DNA of 64,000 bases, from the NCBI GenBank assembly GCA_024663395.1, contig JANFAH010000014.1, forward strand, positions 496,001 to 560,000, read 5' to 3'. How positions within the stretch are numbered: the stretch's first letter is position 1; every line of letters starts with the position of its first letter. Below the pieces are notes generated by a model. It ran no database searches and was not told the origin of the DNA. It saw nothing but the letters and a program-made list of their open reading frames with translations. Source of the DNA: Pisolithus tinctorius. Lineage: Eukaryota > Basidiomycota > Agaricomycetes > Boletales > Pisolithaceae. The position numbers were made by a program, and so were the translations under genes. This document shows positions 23,200 to 35,799 of the stretch, piece by piece.

Positions 23200-26100
23200 T
23201 CAGCATATACAGAAATGTGTCTGTGAGTGACTTTTGGCTACTGCCAGAGTAGCAAGGGGGGTAGGGGGGTTGTGGAGGAGATGGCGTGAACTTAGCGACT
23301 GTTCAGGGTGAGTTTTATGAGATTTTTGAGTGTGGCAGCCGACGGGCTGCACCGCCTGCACCCGGGCCATCACTGCATACTGAATATTGGCGCCCAGGTC
23401 CCCCTTCAAGAACTGAGCCACTGCAGGATCAGTCCGCAGGCGGGCTCGAGCGTCAAACAATTGTAGGCTCCCCGACTGATACGGTTCACCAGGCAAGGTC
23501 CGGGCTGTCGGAGTGCGTCCATGTCGTCCTCGCAACAACACAACAATACGACGATCCTTCCACGACTACATCGTGCTGTATCAGGGAGACACTTGTGCGC
23601 CGCCAACAACAGTACTTGGTCATACAGCGGCACTATCCACTTCACCCGGGCAGACCCGGACACGTTGTGGGCTAGAGTCTCGTGAAGGCTGTTGCTACGT
23701 ACTAAGCGGATAATGCGTTTCAACACACTCTCAATTCCCTCGCCCGGGGGCCTCGGTGGGGTATGTACACAAGTAACTAATACTGACACACCTTGCACAG
23801 CCTTGCAAGAACGCACAAGTTGTCATACACAATTGCGTCAACGGCGGCGATGCTAACATGTGAATTACATCGTCGACTTCGCGTGGTGGTGGGGCACGCA
23901 TTGGTTGGAGGACCATATATATAGGCACGTTCTTCTATGCGAACATTGCGTAAGCTATACATGCATGATGCATGATGAACGTTCTGTTGTCAATGGCCCT
24001 GAAATCATTGGGTACCCGCCACATGCGAAATGCCGCTCCACGAAGTTATTCACCTTGATTGGGTACGCTAAGCGTTATTTCCCAGATAGCATTAACCACT
24101 GTTGCACAGACGCTGCTGCTGGCAATAGGGAAGCCACGATCAAACTCGAGCGACTACTACTTGGAGGCCGAATCACGTGCACTCCGCCGTCCTCTCTCGG
24201 AGGGAAATGTAGACACCTGCGCGAGGGATTCCTTGATGTGGAGGAGAGTGGCCTAACAGCCGTATCCGTAAGATGCGGGTTCATACTGAGCTTCGCATCA
24301 TGCTTCATCTCAGTATCCCGTTCAACCGTTCGGATCGTAAGCATCGGTAGCCTGCAATGATCAGCCCGCGATGGATAATGACGCGCACCGACGACAAGGC
24401 AGATACTATTTGGGCTCTCCCCGCGTATTCGCATGCTTTTTTGAGGGATGGGAGGTGTGGTATTGATGAATATGTCTGGGGTGAACTGCACACGAGTCTG
24501 ACTCGTACTCTGCATTCGTTCTTTCCGAGCCCGGGGAGCGTGTTGGAATCCGAGAAGATGAAGGTGATCGTCACTTCTACCCAGGAAGCAATGGCAAAGG
24601 TTGTCGCGCGTCCCTTCAAGGATTTCATTGATTTCTAGAAAGAGTCGAAACTTACAACACTTCTAAAGCCATTCGAACGAAGAGAAGCGTAACAACTAAG
24701 CTAATTCTCCCGATTCTCCCTTCGTATAATGCTTGTCGCAACTCAGATCTTTACCCACAGCATTGGGACGCTCCAGCGCGTGTAGTCGTGGATTGAACAG
24801 GAACCGCGGTATGCCACTTGATGCACGAACTCGTGAAGTCGAGAACTGTGGCGGAAGACTCTGAGGACAGAAGAAAATGTACAGAGTATGCGCATAGATG
24901 CCAGGGTGTATGTACGTACCTTCGAATCGCTAGTAGAGCCACCGATCCAGCTAACGAGAATTTAGCTACTGGGTTTTGATCATACGATGTTCCATTCTCA
25001 TAGAAAAGCACCTGGAGGGCCACGTATATATGATAGATCAGTCAATGAAAGTCACTGTATTCAATAGATATTACCCGAGTAAACCCCAGGGGAAGTTCCT
25101 TTATATACGCTTCCGTCGTCTGCAATCATTCTTGGAATAGCTTCGTATGAATGTGCGCATTAGGGGGTATATTCTACTTCCTGTTCAATTGCCTGGCGAT
25201 ACAAAATATCCGAAGAATCGAACGAGATGCTGAGATGGAGCAAAATGCAGATTTCAGGATGGACCCGGGTCTTGAGGGAACGGTTGTCGCTCCACCTCTT
25301 CCCCACACCTGGGAGCCTCTCGCGCGCGTTGGCTCCACTTTCCTTGCCATCTGGGAAATGACGCTTTGCGTACCGAATGAGGTCGTTGATGCCGTGATAA
25401 TACTCGCAAGCCTTGGTGAGACGGCGTTCAGTCTTTCCGCTAGCTTCCAGAAGGGAAGGACATGATTGGCGGCAGCTCGTAGAAGAGCGGATTTCCGGAG
25501 AGTGGAAGTGGTCGTTCCGAGCACCGAGTGGCGTCTAGCTGAGTGATTGGCACCCTCAAAGTGAAAAGCTTGATCCATTGACTGAATAGCCTCTATAATA
25601 TTGTGCATCATTTGCGGAAATGGAGGTTCATCCATCTCCGGAATATCAATACTTTATTTTGCGGTACTCCGCAGAGTTGGGAAACTCCTCGGTGGAGCGT
25701 AGGAACCTGTAAATCACGAGGACTTCCTTGAGGACATACAAGAACGTGCCCGCAGACTCGCGCATCTTCATGGTCCGTCTCACGATGTTTCCCAGAAACG
25801 AGAAAGCAGGAAATGTAAATCTTCGTGTGCATTTCTACCAAGCTGCGAATGGCCTACTCGTCTTCAATGGTGATAGGAGTGTTTTGCGCCAAGACAAGCG
25901 TGAAACATTGTCGTCTTTCGAATGCAGCGGTGAAAAATTCCCCTGGGGCGGTTGCCAGTGCGATCGCAATTGTGTCATGAACACGAATCTCGGACTCGGG
26001 GTTGGGGTCGGGTATGCAAGCATTCTTCAAGTTGTCACGGTGTTGGCCAACACGGAACAGGCCTGAGTGGGTGAGAAGTCCGAGCTGTTCGAAAAATGGG

Positions 26101-26732
26101 CTTTGTCGTCCAAGATGGTAGGCTGCCATGCTGTTAAATGTCGCCCATTTGCCCCTATTTGCCCTAAGTGACTAGTCAGCCTGAGTCCGCTAACGCACCG
26201 CCCCTAATAGCAATCTCATTACTCGTGTGCTTTTCTTTAGACCTCGTTGTTGGGGTACTGATCCATTGCATGAAACACTATGTGAGCACATGTGAGGCCA
26301 GACGTCAATTATTATTTCAATCACTGAAGGTGACTGACCTCGTGAGGCCGCACTGTCTTCTTCACATGTTGGTGCCTGATCAGTGGTTCGAGGGCCATGT
26401 GGGCACGTTGTAAGGTTCATCCGACCCAGAATGAACAGCAACGCCGCAAGTCTAGTCGAGTCAGCATACGCTGACACGTAGTCCAACGCTTGACCCTGTA
26501 GTAGCAACATCAGCAAAACGCTGAAATGAACGCTTAGCAAGCGAGACCTTGACAGGTAACGGAATGTTACGTTCACTCAAATGACGACTGTTGATTGGCT
26601 GGTTAGTTCGCCGTTCAGCGATGTTCACGATGCATCTTATCTTCGAAGTACTTCGGAATATTGTATCTAATCAGCCTATCTGCGACTCTGCCGGGCACTG
26701 AAAAAATTGTCTCTTGATTTCGATAGCCTACA
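23200..26732. other. Unresolved region with decayed or unrecognised genes
   Basis: Many frames of 90-170 codons occur on both strands but none gives a continuous spliced protein. The minus strand near 25,660-25,810 reads well (VLKEVLVIYRFLRSTEE) before a stop. Minus-strand 24,245-24,345 (RTVERDTEMKHDAK) and plus-strand 25,190-25,290 (RRIERDAEMEQNAD) are clearly related in opposite orientation. The stretch 26,190-26,576 could encode a hydrophobic segment on the minus strand. I cannot assign any of these. Confidence 0.35.
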
Positions 26733-29690
26733 CTAGATCTGTACCGATCTATATTCATACAATGTATCGAAAGCTTCCTTGTTGGTATAGTAGTTGAGGT
26801 AGAAGCGTTGGTACACCTCCTGCGATGTTGCCAGTGTCACTGTGCGGTCTACTTCCTTCCCAAACGCAGGCACTAGGTCTGCCGAATGACAAACTTCAGT
26901 TAAAGGAAGAATAAAGCCAACATGGCAAGCCGATGTCGGACGTAAAGAGGGGGAGTATACCCTCTCAAGCATCCACAGGCATGTGTCTAGTTGACTTTCT
27001 GGTGTTGCGATGATATGGAATGGCTGAACGTAAAGGAGAGGCTGAGCTAAAAAGGGGGGAGGCGGCTCTTGAGAGCGGTGGGAGCGGGTCATCCGAAATA
27101 CTACTCGTACTTGTGCGACATGATCTGTATGAATAAATAGAATAGTGTGTTAGTCATACGGCAACGTGCATTGAACAACTTACAACCAGGATTGTGTTGA
27201 CTCTGCCCATCGACATTCAGGAGGACGGCATCACAGTTGCCGAGGGGGAAGCTAGTTGATGGAGGCTGAGCTTGAACCACTTGACTAGGCATGATGGTTG
27301 AAGGCCGGGATACTGAGTACCGTTGAATACAGAATTTATGCCAGACCATAATTTCGTTGAATGACTGAAAGATTGAGTGGGACGTTGAACCTCCTGTGCA
27401 CTGCAAAATGTATTCCTCGAGCCTAGTGGTGAAGTCGGGAAGCATGTAAATGTCTCCAATATCAACAATCCTGAGTTTTGTGCGGTCAGGAGTGATTGTG
27501 ACGGACAGTGCAGCTGTGGCACCGCTGGAGCTAATACCATCTGTAAAAATATTGCGAGTGGGCCGAGGAGAGTTAAAATGGTATTGTTCGCCGGGGGCAA
27601 CATGGGAGACCCATGCCGAAGTAGGATCTGCTGAACAGAGAAGATCTTCTTCATCGCTGGCAGCATTGACCAAGGGTTCATTGTATTCGTGAAGTAGGAG
27701 GTACACATCCAAGAGGCGCATACGCTCCTCACGGTCGAGAAGGCGGACAATCTGTTCGGCGAAATTAGGCTGCTTGTTCGTCCGAGCGAATGGAGTCTTG
27801 CAATGGGTAATGAGCAGGCGCTCCGAGACATCAGCACTATACTGTATCAAACTGCCACTCCTTCTAATAGCATCCGCAAAGCTTAACAAAAGCTCCAGCT
27901 TAGGGATGTTAAAGTTTTCTTTCCCCGAGCGACCGCTGGCAGTGATGATGGCATGTTTTGTTGAATGAAACTCTGAGAGTGATGCTTCCATGCTTCTAAT
28001 TGATGATTCTGTGTGAAGTGGCCTCTGAGCAAGATAGAAAAAATCGATGAGTGCGTGGACAGGCCGAACCATCGTGGAAGGGGCAGCACCAGCAATCATA
28101 GGGACAATAGTACGTTGGATGTCGCGATATTCACGGCCCGTCATCTGGCTCACATGCGATACACCAGCAGCGAAGTGGCGCACCCCAACATGTTTGTGGT
28201 GGACCTTGTAGTGGGTGTCAAGTTCGTCGCTTCCAACCACCTCCTTGCACCACTTTAACACATGATCGAAGAAAAGCTTGTGGACCGTGTGGAGAATTTC
28301 AGGGACGAGGAAACAGCAAACATCGCTATTTTTCCAGTCCCGCCAAAATGGAAGATGTACCCCAAGGAGGTGATTAGCCTTCGCCAACTTTTGGAAGGCG
28401 TTGAGGTCCCAAGGTTTCTTTTGACAACTGACGGCGTGGATGAGGTCAAGTGTGTAGGCTTTCGTGCGGAAGGGCTGACGAGTTGAGTCTCCAAATTTGT
28501 CGAGAGTTGCCAGAGTGACTGGGGATGCATTTCTACTTACAGTGGCAATCAGCTGTTGCTCTGGCAGGTCTGCAGTCCATGCAACCAAAGGTGTGTAACA
28601 ACATCGGACGTCACCAAACGGATCGGCCATGAACTCTCCGCAATTGGTGGCACGCTTCAGCTTCTCTGTGACGATGTCGACACATTTGTGCCAGAGCCGG
28701 GACTGCAAGATCGTCTGGTAATCTGAATGAACCTCGAATTTGACAACGGGCACAAAAGCCACACATCGCCAGGCATGTGCTGTGGCCTTCATACGGACAT
28801 CGGCGTCAATATTGGCGATCGTGAGGAAAAGTGGGTGCATCTCAAGCCCACCCATGTACCTTGTAATGGGTGTCTTGTCTGAAGCAGCAATAACAGGAAC
28901 AAGGGTCGCGCCGTCAGGGAGAGTGTCCTTAATTAATATTAGCAACTAGAAGATTCGGTGAAGAATAAGAATGATTGACCTGGATACGTGTCGCCTCCTG
29001 TGCTGTGAACCATTCCCCGTATTCCTCCTCTCCATTTCTCTGTATGCGAAGCGGGTCGAAAGTCATATTCTGGGCAAAAATTGGGTTTCCGAAAAGGCTC
29101 TCTACAACCTCTAGTCCATCACGATAAATAAGGTCGATCTTCTTCCCTGTGTCATAGCCGTCAACCTCGAGTTGCATTACTTGCCACCCTGGCCCCGATG
29201 GCAGGGTGTCCATCCAGTCAAGGAGCTGGCACGCTGATGTGAACGATGGTTTTTGACCATCCAACTGTATCGGAATTTATAATATGAACATTCCGAACTG
29301 TATCAGAACTCACCCAATCCAGTTTGAGGAAAGTATTGATTTGAGCCTGCGTGAGGTTCTCAGCAAGAAATTTGCCCAGTCTCCATTCCGCACGACTTTG
29401 GAAAGGCCAGTGGATATTTGTTTCCCGATTCTTCTGATATCGATCATCTTGAATTCGTTCAAGTGTGTTCTTCGACCGACCATATATCCAACCTGACTTC
29501 TCATGGTACTGGGCAGTGCGATCCCCAGACTCCGTCGACGAGCGAAGAGCAGGGGGTAATGGATAGGTATGTTTCCGGTGTCGAGGAGGTTCCATCATTA
29601 GCTTCGTGAAGTACGGCGCTCCTGAGCTGTTCAGTGCCCAGCCAAATTTTTCTAAGTCTTTCGAACTCCGCTTCCTTGCTTTCACCCGCC
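26733..29690 (-). CDS. Plavaka transposase (near full length)
   Basis: On the minus strand the exons give, in order: HWPFQSRAEWRLGKFLAENL, TQAQINTFLKLDWVSS, GYDTGKKIDLIYRDGLEVVE, IAASDKTPITRYMGGLEMHP, MKATAHAWRCVAFVPVVKFE, AWTADLPEQQLIATVSRNAS, SHVSQMTGREYRDIQRT, SADVSERLLITHCKTPF. After a short intron at about 27,100 come AQPLLYVQPFHIIATPE and FGKEVDRTVTLATSQEVYQR, with the stop at 26733. This is the conserved order of basidiomycete Plavaka cut-and-paste transposases. The main exon (27,101-28,945) has no internal stop. The expected N-terminal zinc finger and an ATG start were not found, so the 5' end may be truncated. No terminal inverted repeats were identified by eye. Confidence 0.85.
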
Positions 29691-29734
29691 AACAGCGTGC
29701 ATACTCACATCTTAGGCCGAATGCATATACAGCT

Positions 29735-30064
29735 ATGTCTCGCCCCCTTACCCCTCCTCCAAGTTCTCCACAAACCCATCAATATGAATATCGCAAGGGA
29801 TCTCCCTCCCAAGTTCCTCCCTCACCTCCTCAGAGCCTCAGCACTGAGGAAGTGCAGATGCCACTTCGACTCCGCAACAAGAGTTACCCAGGGGACAATC
29901 TTTCTGTGTCCATCCCTCCTGCTGCTCATAATCTGTCAGCTCGTGTTAAGCATTCTCATGCCAAGTTCACGCCTTACAGCAAGCCCAGTGCTATCGAGCT
30001 CCGCTTTGCCGAGAAGTCACTTGGACGACAATCAGTTAGTGATATCACCTTGGAAGATGCATGA
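29735..30064 (+). CDS. Small proline-rich protein, unknown
   Basis: ATG at 29735, 109 codons, stop TGA. It begins MSRPLTPPPSSPQTHQYEYR and ends GRQSVSDITLEDA. It is divergent from the Plavaka gene, with its start about 45 bp from that gene's 5' end. It is compositionally biased with no recognised domain. It may be an accessory gene of a transposon or the first exon of a longer gene: a GTTAGT donor lies at about 30,034, but no in-frame join to the next gene was found. Confidence 0.4.
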   Translation: MSRPLTPPPSSPQTHQYEYRKGSPSQVPPSPPQSLSTEEVQMPLRLRNKSYPGDNLSVSIPPAAHNLSARVKHSHAKFTPYSKPSAIELRFAEKSLGRQSVSDITLEDA

Positions 30065-30402
30065 GTGGTAAAATCTCTCATATACCTGTACATGCACTCA
30101 CTGCGGAAACAAGATTTTAGCAGGGGGCATAACCGGATTCTCCAAATGTAGATAATCCGACCTTGATTTTTTTTTGTAAGATATAGCTATTAGTCTGAGT
30201 AAAGTCCGACTCAACGATTTTTGAGTAACATATCCAAACAATCCGACATAGGCAAGATCCGAATATAGGCAATACACCAATAGCCTGACCTCTCGCACGT
30301 GCATTTCCCCACCCCGACTATGCTCGACTCCATTGGCCATAGTCCAACTATAATACCATCGGAAGAGTGGCTCTTGCCACCCTTGCACCCCTCAGAAAAA
30401 TA

Positions 30403-31494
30403 ATGGACTTTGCGAAAATTTTCCTTGGTCTCCAAGTTCACCAGTTTGCCATGTACACCATGAACCAACCCAAGGTATGTCGTACTCAAGTCCTCCAGCC
30501 TATCTACTCACCTCCAAAAGTTCCATATTGATGCTAACCAGATGGTTCCAACCTCACAAGCCGACGAAATCGAGTTTGTTGGTCCCCCGACAGCCATCAA
30601 ACGTAGGCCACACATCCTTCGACTTCATGTCCCAACCAGCGTCCAAAACGTTATGCTCTCTTTCGAGCCAAACTCCCAAGGCCCTGTGGTACGTGTGGCT
30701 AATTACCGTTCATGTGTCTTCCACTCATGGCCATACACCAGACCATAGAAATCTCCCTAACGATGATGTCACCAGAACTTGGCAATGATACCTTTCGTGC
30801 AACTCAAGCGTGCGTTGTCGACTTCGGTGCTAACGTTGGTACTGGTGGGGTTAAGTTGGAGTCTGCAGATGCCCATGTTTCAGCCGTCTCAGTAAGTCAT
30901 CGCGTAATTCATTTCCTTGCTGATAGTATTACATAGGATCCTCTACTCGTCAACGTCGAGCCACTTCCTGCCATGCAAGGACCGTTCGGATGTATTCCAG
31001 ACCACCTCCCGCCTGCCGACAAAAGCCAGACAAACCCTGAGGGTGGTACTGCCCTGCCTATCGCCCCTCGCGTTCCTGTCATTGATGAGAGTGAAACTGA
31101 GCCCGAAAGTATGGAGGGGACCCAAACCGCGGCTGTCAAGGTACGTCGTGACTCATGAACCGTTCTTTTCTCGATATTGACCTCTTTCTAGAAAACTACT
31201 TCGGAAATTCCAGTCTCGTCTCTTCCCGCGCAGGTTTCTGGCCCCTCCATTAGGCGTACTTTTACCCCGGACAGTTTTGCTGGATCGGAGATGTTTGATA
31301 CTGTGAGTACACAACTGTTGTGTGTAAGTAAACTTCACCATTTGTGTTGTCACGTACTCATCATTACTCAGGAAAGATGGGCCCAAATTCGAGAGGGACT
31401 TATTGCTGGCCAGGAAAATAATAAAAGATGTCGCATGCCCATATTCTCTGAAGCTAGTACCCCCACCCCTCCCGCTAAACACTTTCGCAAGTAG
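30403..31494 (+). CDS. Six-exon hypothetical protein upstream of a Tnp2-like transposase
   Basis: ATG at 30403. Six exons joined by five introns, all phase 0, give about 275 aa ending at TAG 31492-31494. Donors are GTATGT, GTACGT, GTAAGT, GTACGT and GTGAGT. Landmarks are MDFAKIFLGLQVHQF, HILRLHVPTSVQNVMLSFEP, TIEISLTMMSPELG, CVVDFGANVGTGGVK and RRTFTPDSFAGSEMFD, with a basic tail. No domain is recognised. It ends 112 bp before the transposase ATG on the same strand, so it is probably an accessory gene of the same element, as CACTA elements carry a second DNA-binding protein (inference). The clean exon structure argues it was functional recently. Confidence 0.6.
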
Positions 31495-31606
31495 TACTTG
31501 TCTTTTTTTGGAACTAATATAATGTTCACGTGATCATTAACGTCGTGCATGTCCTCCTGCTACCTCCTCAAGGCCTCACGCTCTATTCACTAAGAACACG
31601 CCTCCG

Positions 31607-33999
31607 ATGGGGTTCCGGCAATGCAACTGCAAGTCTTTCGGGTGTAATGGAGCGCTAGTCCCTGCACATACGGCCGCCGCCCATACGCGATATGACCTGC
31701 GTGCGAGGACGAAGCATCCCAGATGTCACAGCTGCGTGTATCAGGGCATAGGGTCATCTGTTCGGTCATTAAAGACGCAGGGCCCGTCTCACGATTATTT
31801 CCATACCCTATATGCATGCCTGCTCCCCCCCTCTCACCTGATGTCTCCTTTGCTGACCCGCCGCGTACTTCGACCTGCGCTGTAGAACAAGAGATGCTCG
31901 ACCACGGTACTCTCAGTGGCGAGGACATTGACATTCTGACCTTTGGCAGTGCGCTACCGAATCTGGGACCGAACTTCCATAGCCCCGAGGCCCTGCTTTC
32001 CGCTGTGGACTACTTCCAAGAGTACAACGCAAGGATGTCTGCTGGCGCTTGCCCTCTCACCTCATTTCGTGCCCACCATCTCCCTCCTGACCCAGAACAG
32101 CGCGCCGTGGAACGTCAGCTCCGACATATTGCAGAAGAACTTTGTGACGAGCAGAACAATAGTCGGAACGATGCCCCACCCCTCGATTATGATGATATGT
32201 CCTACGTTAATGGATCCTGGTCTTATGCTGATGAAACTGATCATGCCCACAACGCAGAGGTAGTAGATGGCCTCCCCCACCCCAGCGTCGATGAAGACGA
32301 TCCCGATCCCTTCCTTATCGATGAAGAGGTGCGATCAGATAACCTAGACCTCGCTGACATCCTGGAGCACGTCATGGTCATACATGCTCTCGTATCATGG
32401 CTCCATCTCCAGTTCCATCTCCCGTGCATTGCATGCAATGCGCTATTGGCGATCCTCACTCTTCTACTATTCTTTCTCAACCCAACCGCTACCTCCCCGT
32501 TCACAACGCTCCAGTCCGGAAATCGCCTTCTCGGAGTCAATAGACCCATCCATACGTTACCGGTCTGTCCGAATTGTCGCGATGTATACCCTCCGGCCTC
32601 ATCACCGCGTTGTCATGATACCTGCACGTCCTGCCACGTTGAACTTTTTCTTCCAGGGCAGACTCTACGTGGCAACACTCGCACGCTGAAGACTCCAGTT
32701 ATTAAGTACCCTTATCTCCCGCTGTCTGAGCAAATTGCGTCAATCCTCAAGATTCCTGGCATCGAGGCTACTCTCGACGAGTGGCGAGACAAACCACGAA
32801 AACCTGGCATGTATACGGACATATTCGATGGCAATATCTGCCGCACGAAGCTTAAAGGTCCCGACGGCAATCTGTTCTTTTCAAACCAGACGAATGAACG
32901 CGGGTGGTCCAAATGGCGAGCTTCGCTTAGGTGTGAACTTGGGCGTGGACTGGTACGCTCTTCCCGCTGACTTTATGATTTGACTGAACGTACTTCATGA
33001 CAGGTTTTCATACATTCGGAGCAATATCGCGCCATCCCATTCATCGGCTCCAACATCGTTCTCAATCTGTAACCTGCCACCAGAATACAGGTAAGTTTTA
33101 TGATATCCTCGCATCTTTCTTCTCACACAGCTTTGTCCTTCCTTGCAGGTATCGGACAGCAAATCTAATGTGCACGAGTATCATGCCTGGTCCAAAGGAG
33201 CAATCACCGGACCAGGTACAACGATTTCTTTGGCCTATCGTGTCTGATCTACTGCGGCTTTGGAAGCATGGTATCAAAGTTCCCACTGAATCGCGGCCTG
33301 AAGGTATGTCTAATATTATTTTATGCGAGTGTCTACTGACTTATCTTAGGACGGCTTGTCCGTGTTGCCCTTGTTGCGGTCGTATGCGACAAGCCTGCAG
33401 CGCACAAGATTGGAGGCTTCGCATCGCACTCTCATACTTATTTTTGTACAGAGTGCTGGATATCTGTGGCGGACAAGACGAATCCAAATGCGTTTCAGCA
33501 AGGAGGTATGTCTTTCCGCCTGTCGCACAGACAGTATACAATAACTTATTATCCATATCAGCTTTTCCGCCACGAACAGATGCTGAGCAGCGCCGTTTAG
33601 GCGATCAGTATCGCAACCTTGCGACGCCGAATGCACAGAAGACCTTCGTCAAAGAGTATGCAACACGATATTCGCAGCTATCCCGCCTACCATATTTCGA
33701 CTTGGTCGCACAAATCGTCATAGATCCGATGCACAATCTCTTCCTGGGTGCGTTGTAATATCTACTTCGAGTCTGTATAAAACTGACATGTCTTCTATTC
33801 TCAGGATTAGTGAAGACGCACTTTTACAATATCTGGGTTCAAAGCAAGATATTACGGCCGAATCATGAGCTCGCCACACTACACAGCATGCTCGCAGATG
33901 TATGTGTGTCCTATTTTTCCCTTCCGAGAGCGACTTAACATTCAAAACATTACTAGTTTATCATCCCGGGCTCGTGCAGCAAACTGCCGACTGACATTC
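31607..33999 (+). pseudogene. Tnp2/CACTA-like transposase, truncated at 3' end
   Basis: ATG 31607 begins MGFRQCNCKSFGCNGALVPA, the Cys-rich opening common to basidiomycete Tnp2-like proteins. Later exons read PVCPNCRDVYPPASSPRCHD, PVIKYPYLPLSEQIASILK, LGVNLGVDWYALPADFM-type, CTSIMPGPKEQSPDQVQRFL, and RLPYFDLVAQIVIDPMHNLF with the DPMHNLFLG signature. The last recognisable exon ends FIIPGSCSKLPTD at about 33,995. The C-terminal third, present in the related gene at 41-45 kb, is missing. In its place an AT-rich, CpG-free sequence begins. An alternate region (around 32,380-32,470) encodes a hydrophobic stretch, as in relatives. Confidence 0.8.
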
Positions 34000-35799
34000 A
34001 CTGGAAGCATTTCTCAATTTCTTTGCTGAAAACATTTTAAAAAAAGATTGAAAAATGAGACTCTTTAATTTGGGATGTTTTTGTGACAAATATTGTAAAA
34101 ACATATAAGATTTGTATTGTCTACCATGCCTCACAAAATGTTATCAGAAAAACTTAAATTGTTGCATATAAAATAATTATGGATGTTCAGCAGAATGATT
34201 TTGAGTACAATATGTGTGATACATTGTAAATAGTTCTCCAATATATCTCACTTTTTTTTTGATTAACAATCTGCTTTTTTGTGAGCAGAAAGTTTAAAAG
34301 GTAGGAAGTATTTACTTAGCCCAAATATTGTATTGCAATGATGAATTGTGTGCTAAAGCTCATCTGAAAAACATGCACAAACATGTAATATGCAGTGAAA
34401 TATTTTTCAAGAAAAAATCAAATCAGAAATAAAGTCTTTCCACATGAAAAACATAGATCAAACATCAAAATGATTTCTGGATGAAATATTGAATATATTA
34501 TTACAAGAGCAATTGGTACAGTATAAATAAGAAAGTAAGTGATAAGATATACCTTAGTGATGACAAGATTGACTGAGGCTCTGTAAGTAAGGGAAAAGAT
34601 TTAATTGAAAAAGAAAAATAGTAAACAAATTTAAATGTGAATTTGATGATTCTCTGAGTCCCATTGCTTTCAAGGCTTTGCCTGCCTCTCAACCTACTTG
34701 CCCATGATCTCCTGGCTCAAGCATCCTGGTGTATGGATGCCTGTACTTGATGCCTATTGTAATTGTAGTACTGAATTTATTTTCATGCATTATAACTGAA
34801 AGAGAGCATGAATGCCTGTATTGAGTTGAGGCAACATATATTGATGCTTGTGGTTACATTGTTCTAAGATATTGAATCAGTCCCTTTGAGAGGCACAAAG
34901 GAGTCTTTGAACACAGGTCATTCAATGCACACAGTATGTAGTATTAAGTAGTGGACTACTGTATAGTTGTAGATCTTGTGACTGCCATTGCTTTCAAGTG
35001 CATTGCCACTTCAAGCCAAGCTGATCAGACTACCATCTGAGTGTCATCTGAGTATCTGGCAAAATGAGTGGCCAATTTTGAAATGGGGGTGCATGGATAT
35101 AGTGGCCTGTGGGTGGTGATGGAACTAATTTTGCAGTGTTTGTAATTACAATTGTGGCTCCCCCTCATCCTCATCCTGCTGCTCCTGCCAGTGGTTGTCC
35201 CATGCATGGTCTGAGCCTCCCTATACCAAGTGCACATGCTTCCCCTACAGCTCTTCTTTAAATACAGCTTAGTACCAATTTAAGTGCCTTGAGGTCAAAA
35301 CCTATGTGTCAGGACCACTCACTCTGACAAACTCTGACACTGCCAGAGGGCTAGAATCAAAGTGCAGAGGAAGTCTGACAAAGCCAAGAGGCAGAAGTGG
35401 AGTGAAGGCATTGGGTTCAGCTTGTGTGCTGCTCAAGTCTTGTAGGCAGCCAAAGGTGGGTTTCAAGGCTGCAAGAAAATTACAGTTTGGTGTCAAATCT
35501 GGTCAGCCTAAAGTGGATATGAAGTGCACAGCACCCCAAGATGAGCAGCAGCACAAGAACCTATGTGATGACTCAGAAGAAGAGAACATGTCAGCAAAAC
35601 TACAATGTGCTTAATCTGTCTTGATTCCAGCTTAATTACTTGGAAATTTTTGTCAAGAGTGTCAAGAGCACTAAGCAGTACCAAGCCAGTAAGCTGAGAC
35701 ACACAACACAAAACAAAAGAAACAAAATGGAATGGAATGGAAAAGAAAACAGAAACCTCTGACTCCTCCCACAGGTGAAGAGTCCCTCTTCTCTACATC
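33990..35799. other. 1.81-kb stretch with no CpG dinucleotide
   Basis: I checked every line and block junction between 33,990 and 35,799 and found no CG. The last before it is at 33,988-33,989 and the next is at 35,800-35,801. The left part (34,020-34,650) is also very AT-rich; the right part (35,160-35,620) is not. CpG is common on both sides. TG and CA are plentiful, as expected from methylation-driven loss. No gene was recognised inside; the best frame (35,306-35,614) starts with GTG. Confidence 0.9.

Noticed and set aside
35306..35614. 102-codon frame in the CpG-free block as a gene
   Set aside because: It starts with GTG and has no splice context or motif; lack of CpG removes many TCGA-type contexts and alters stop frequency, so length alone is weak evidence.
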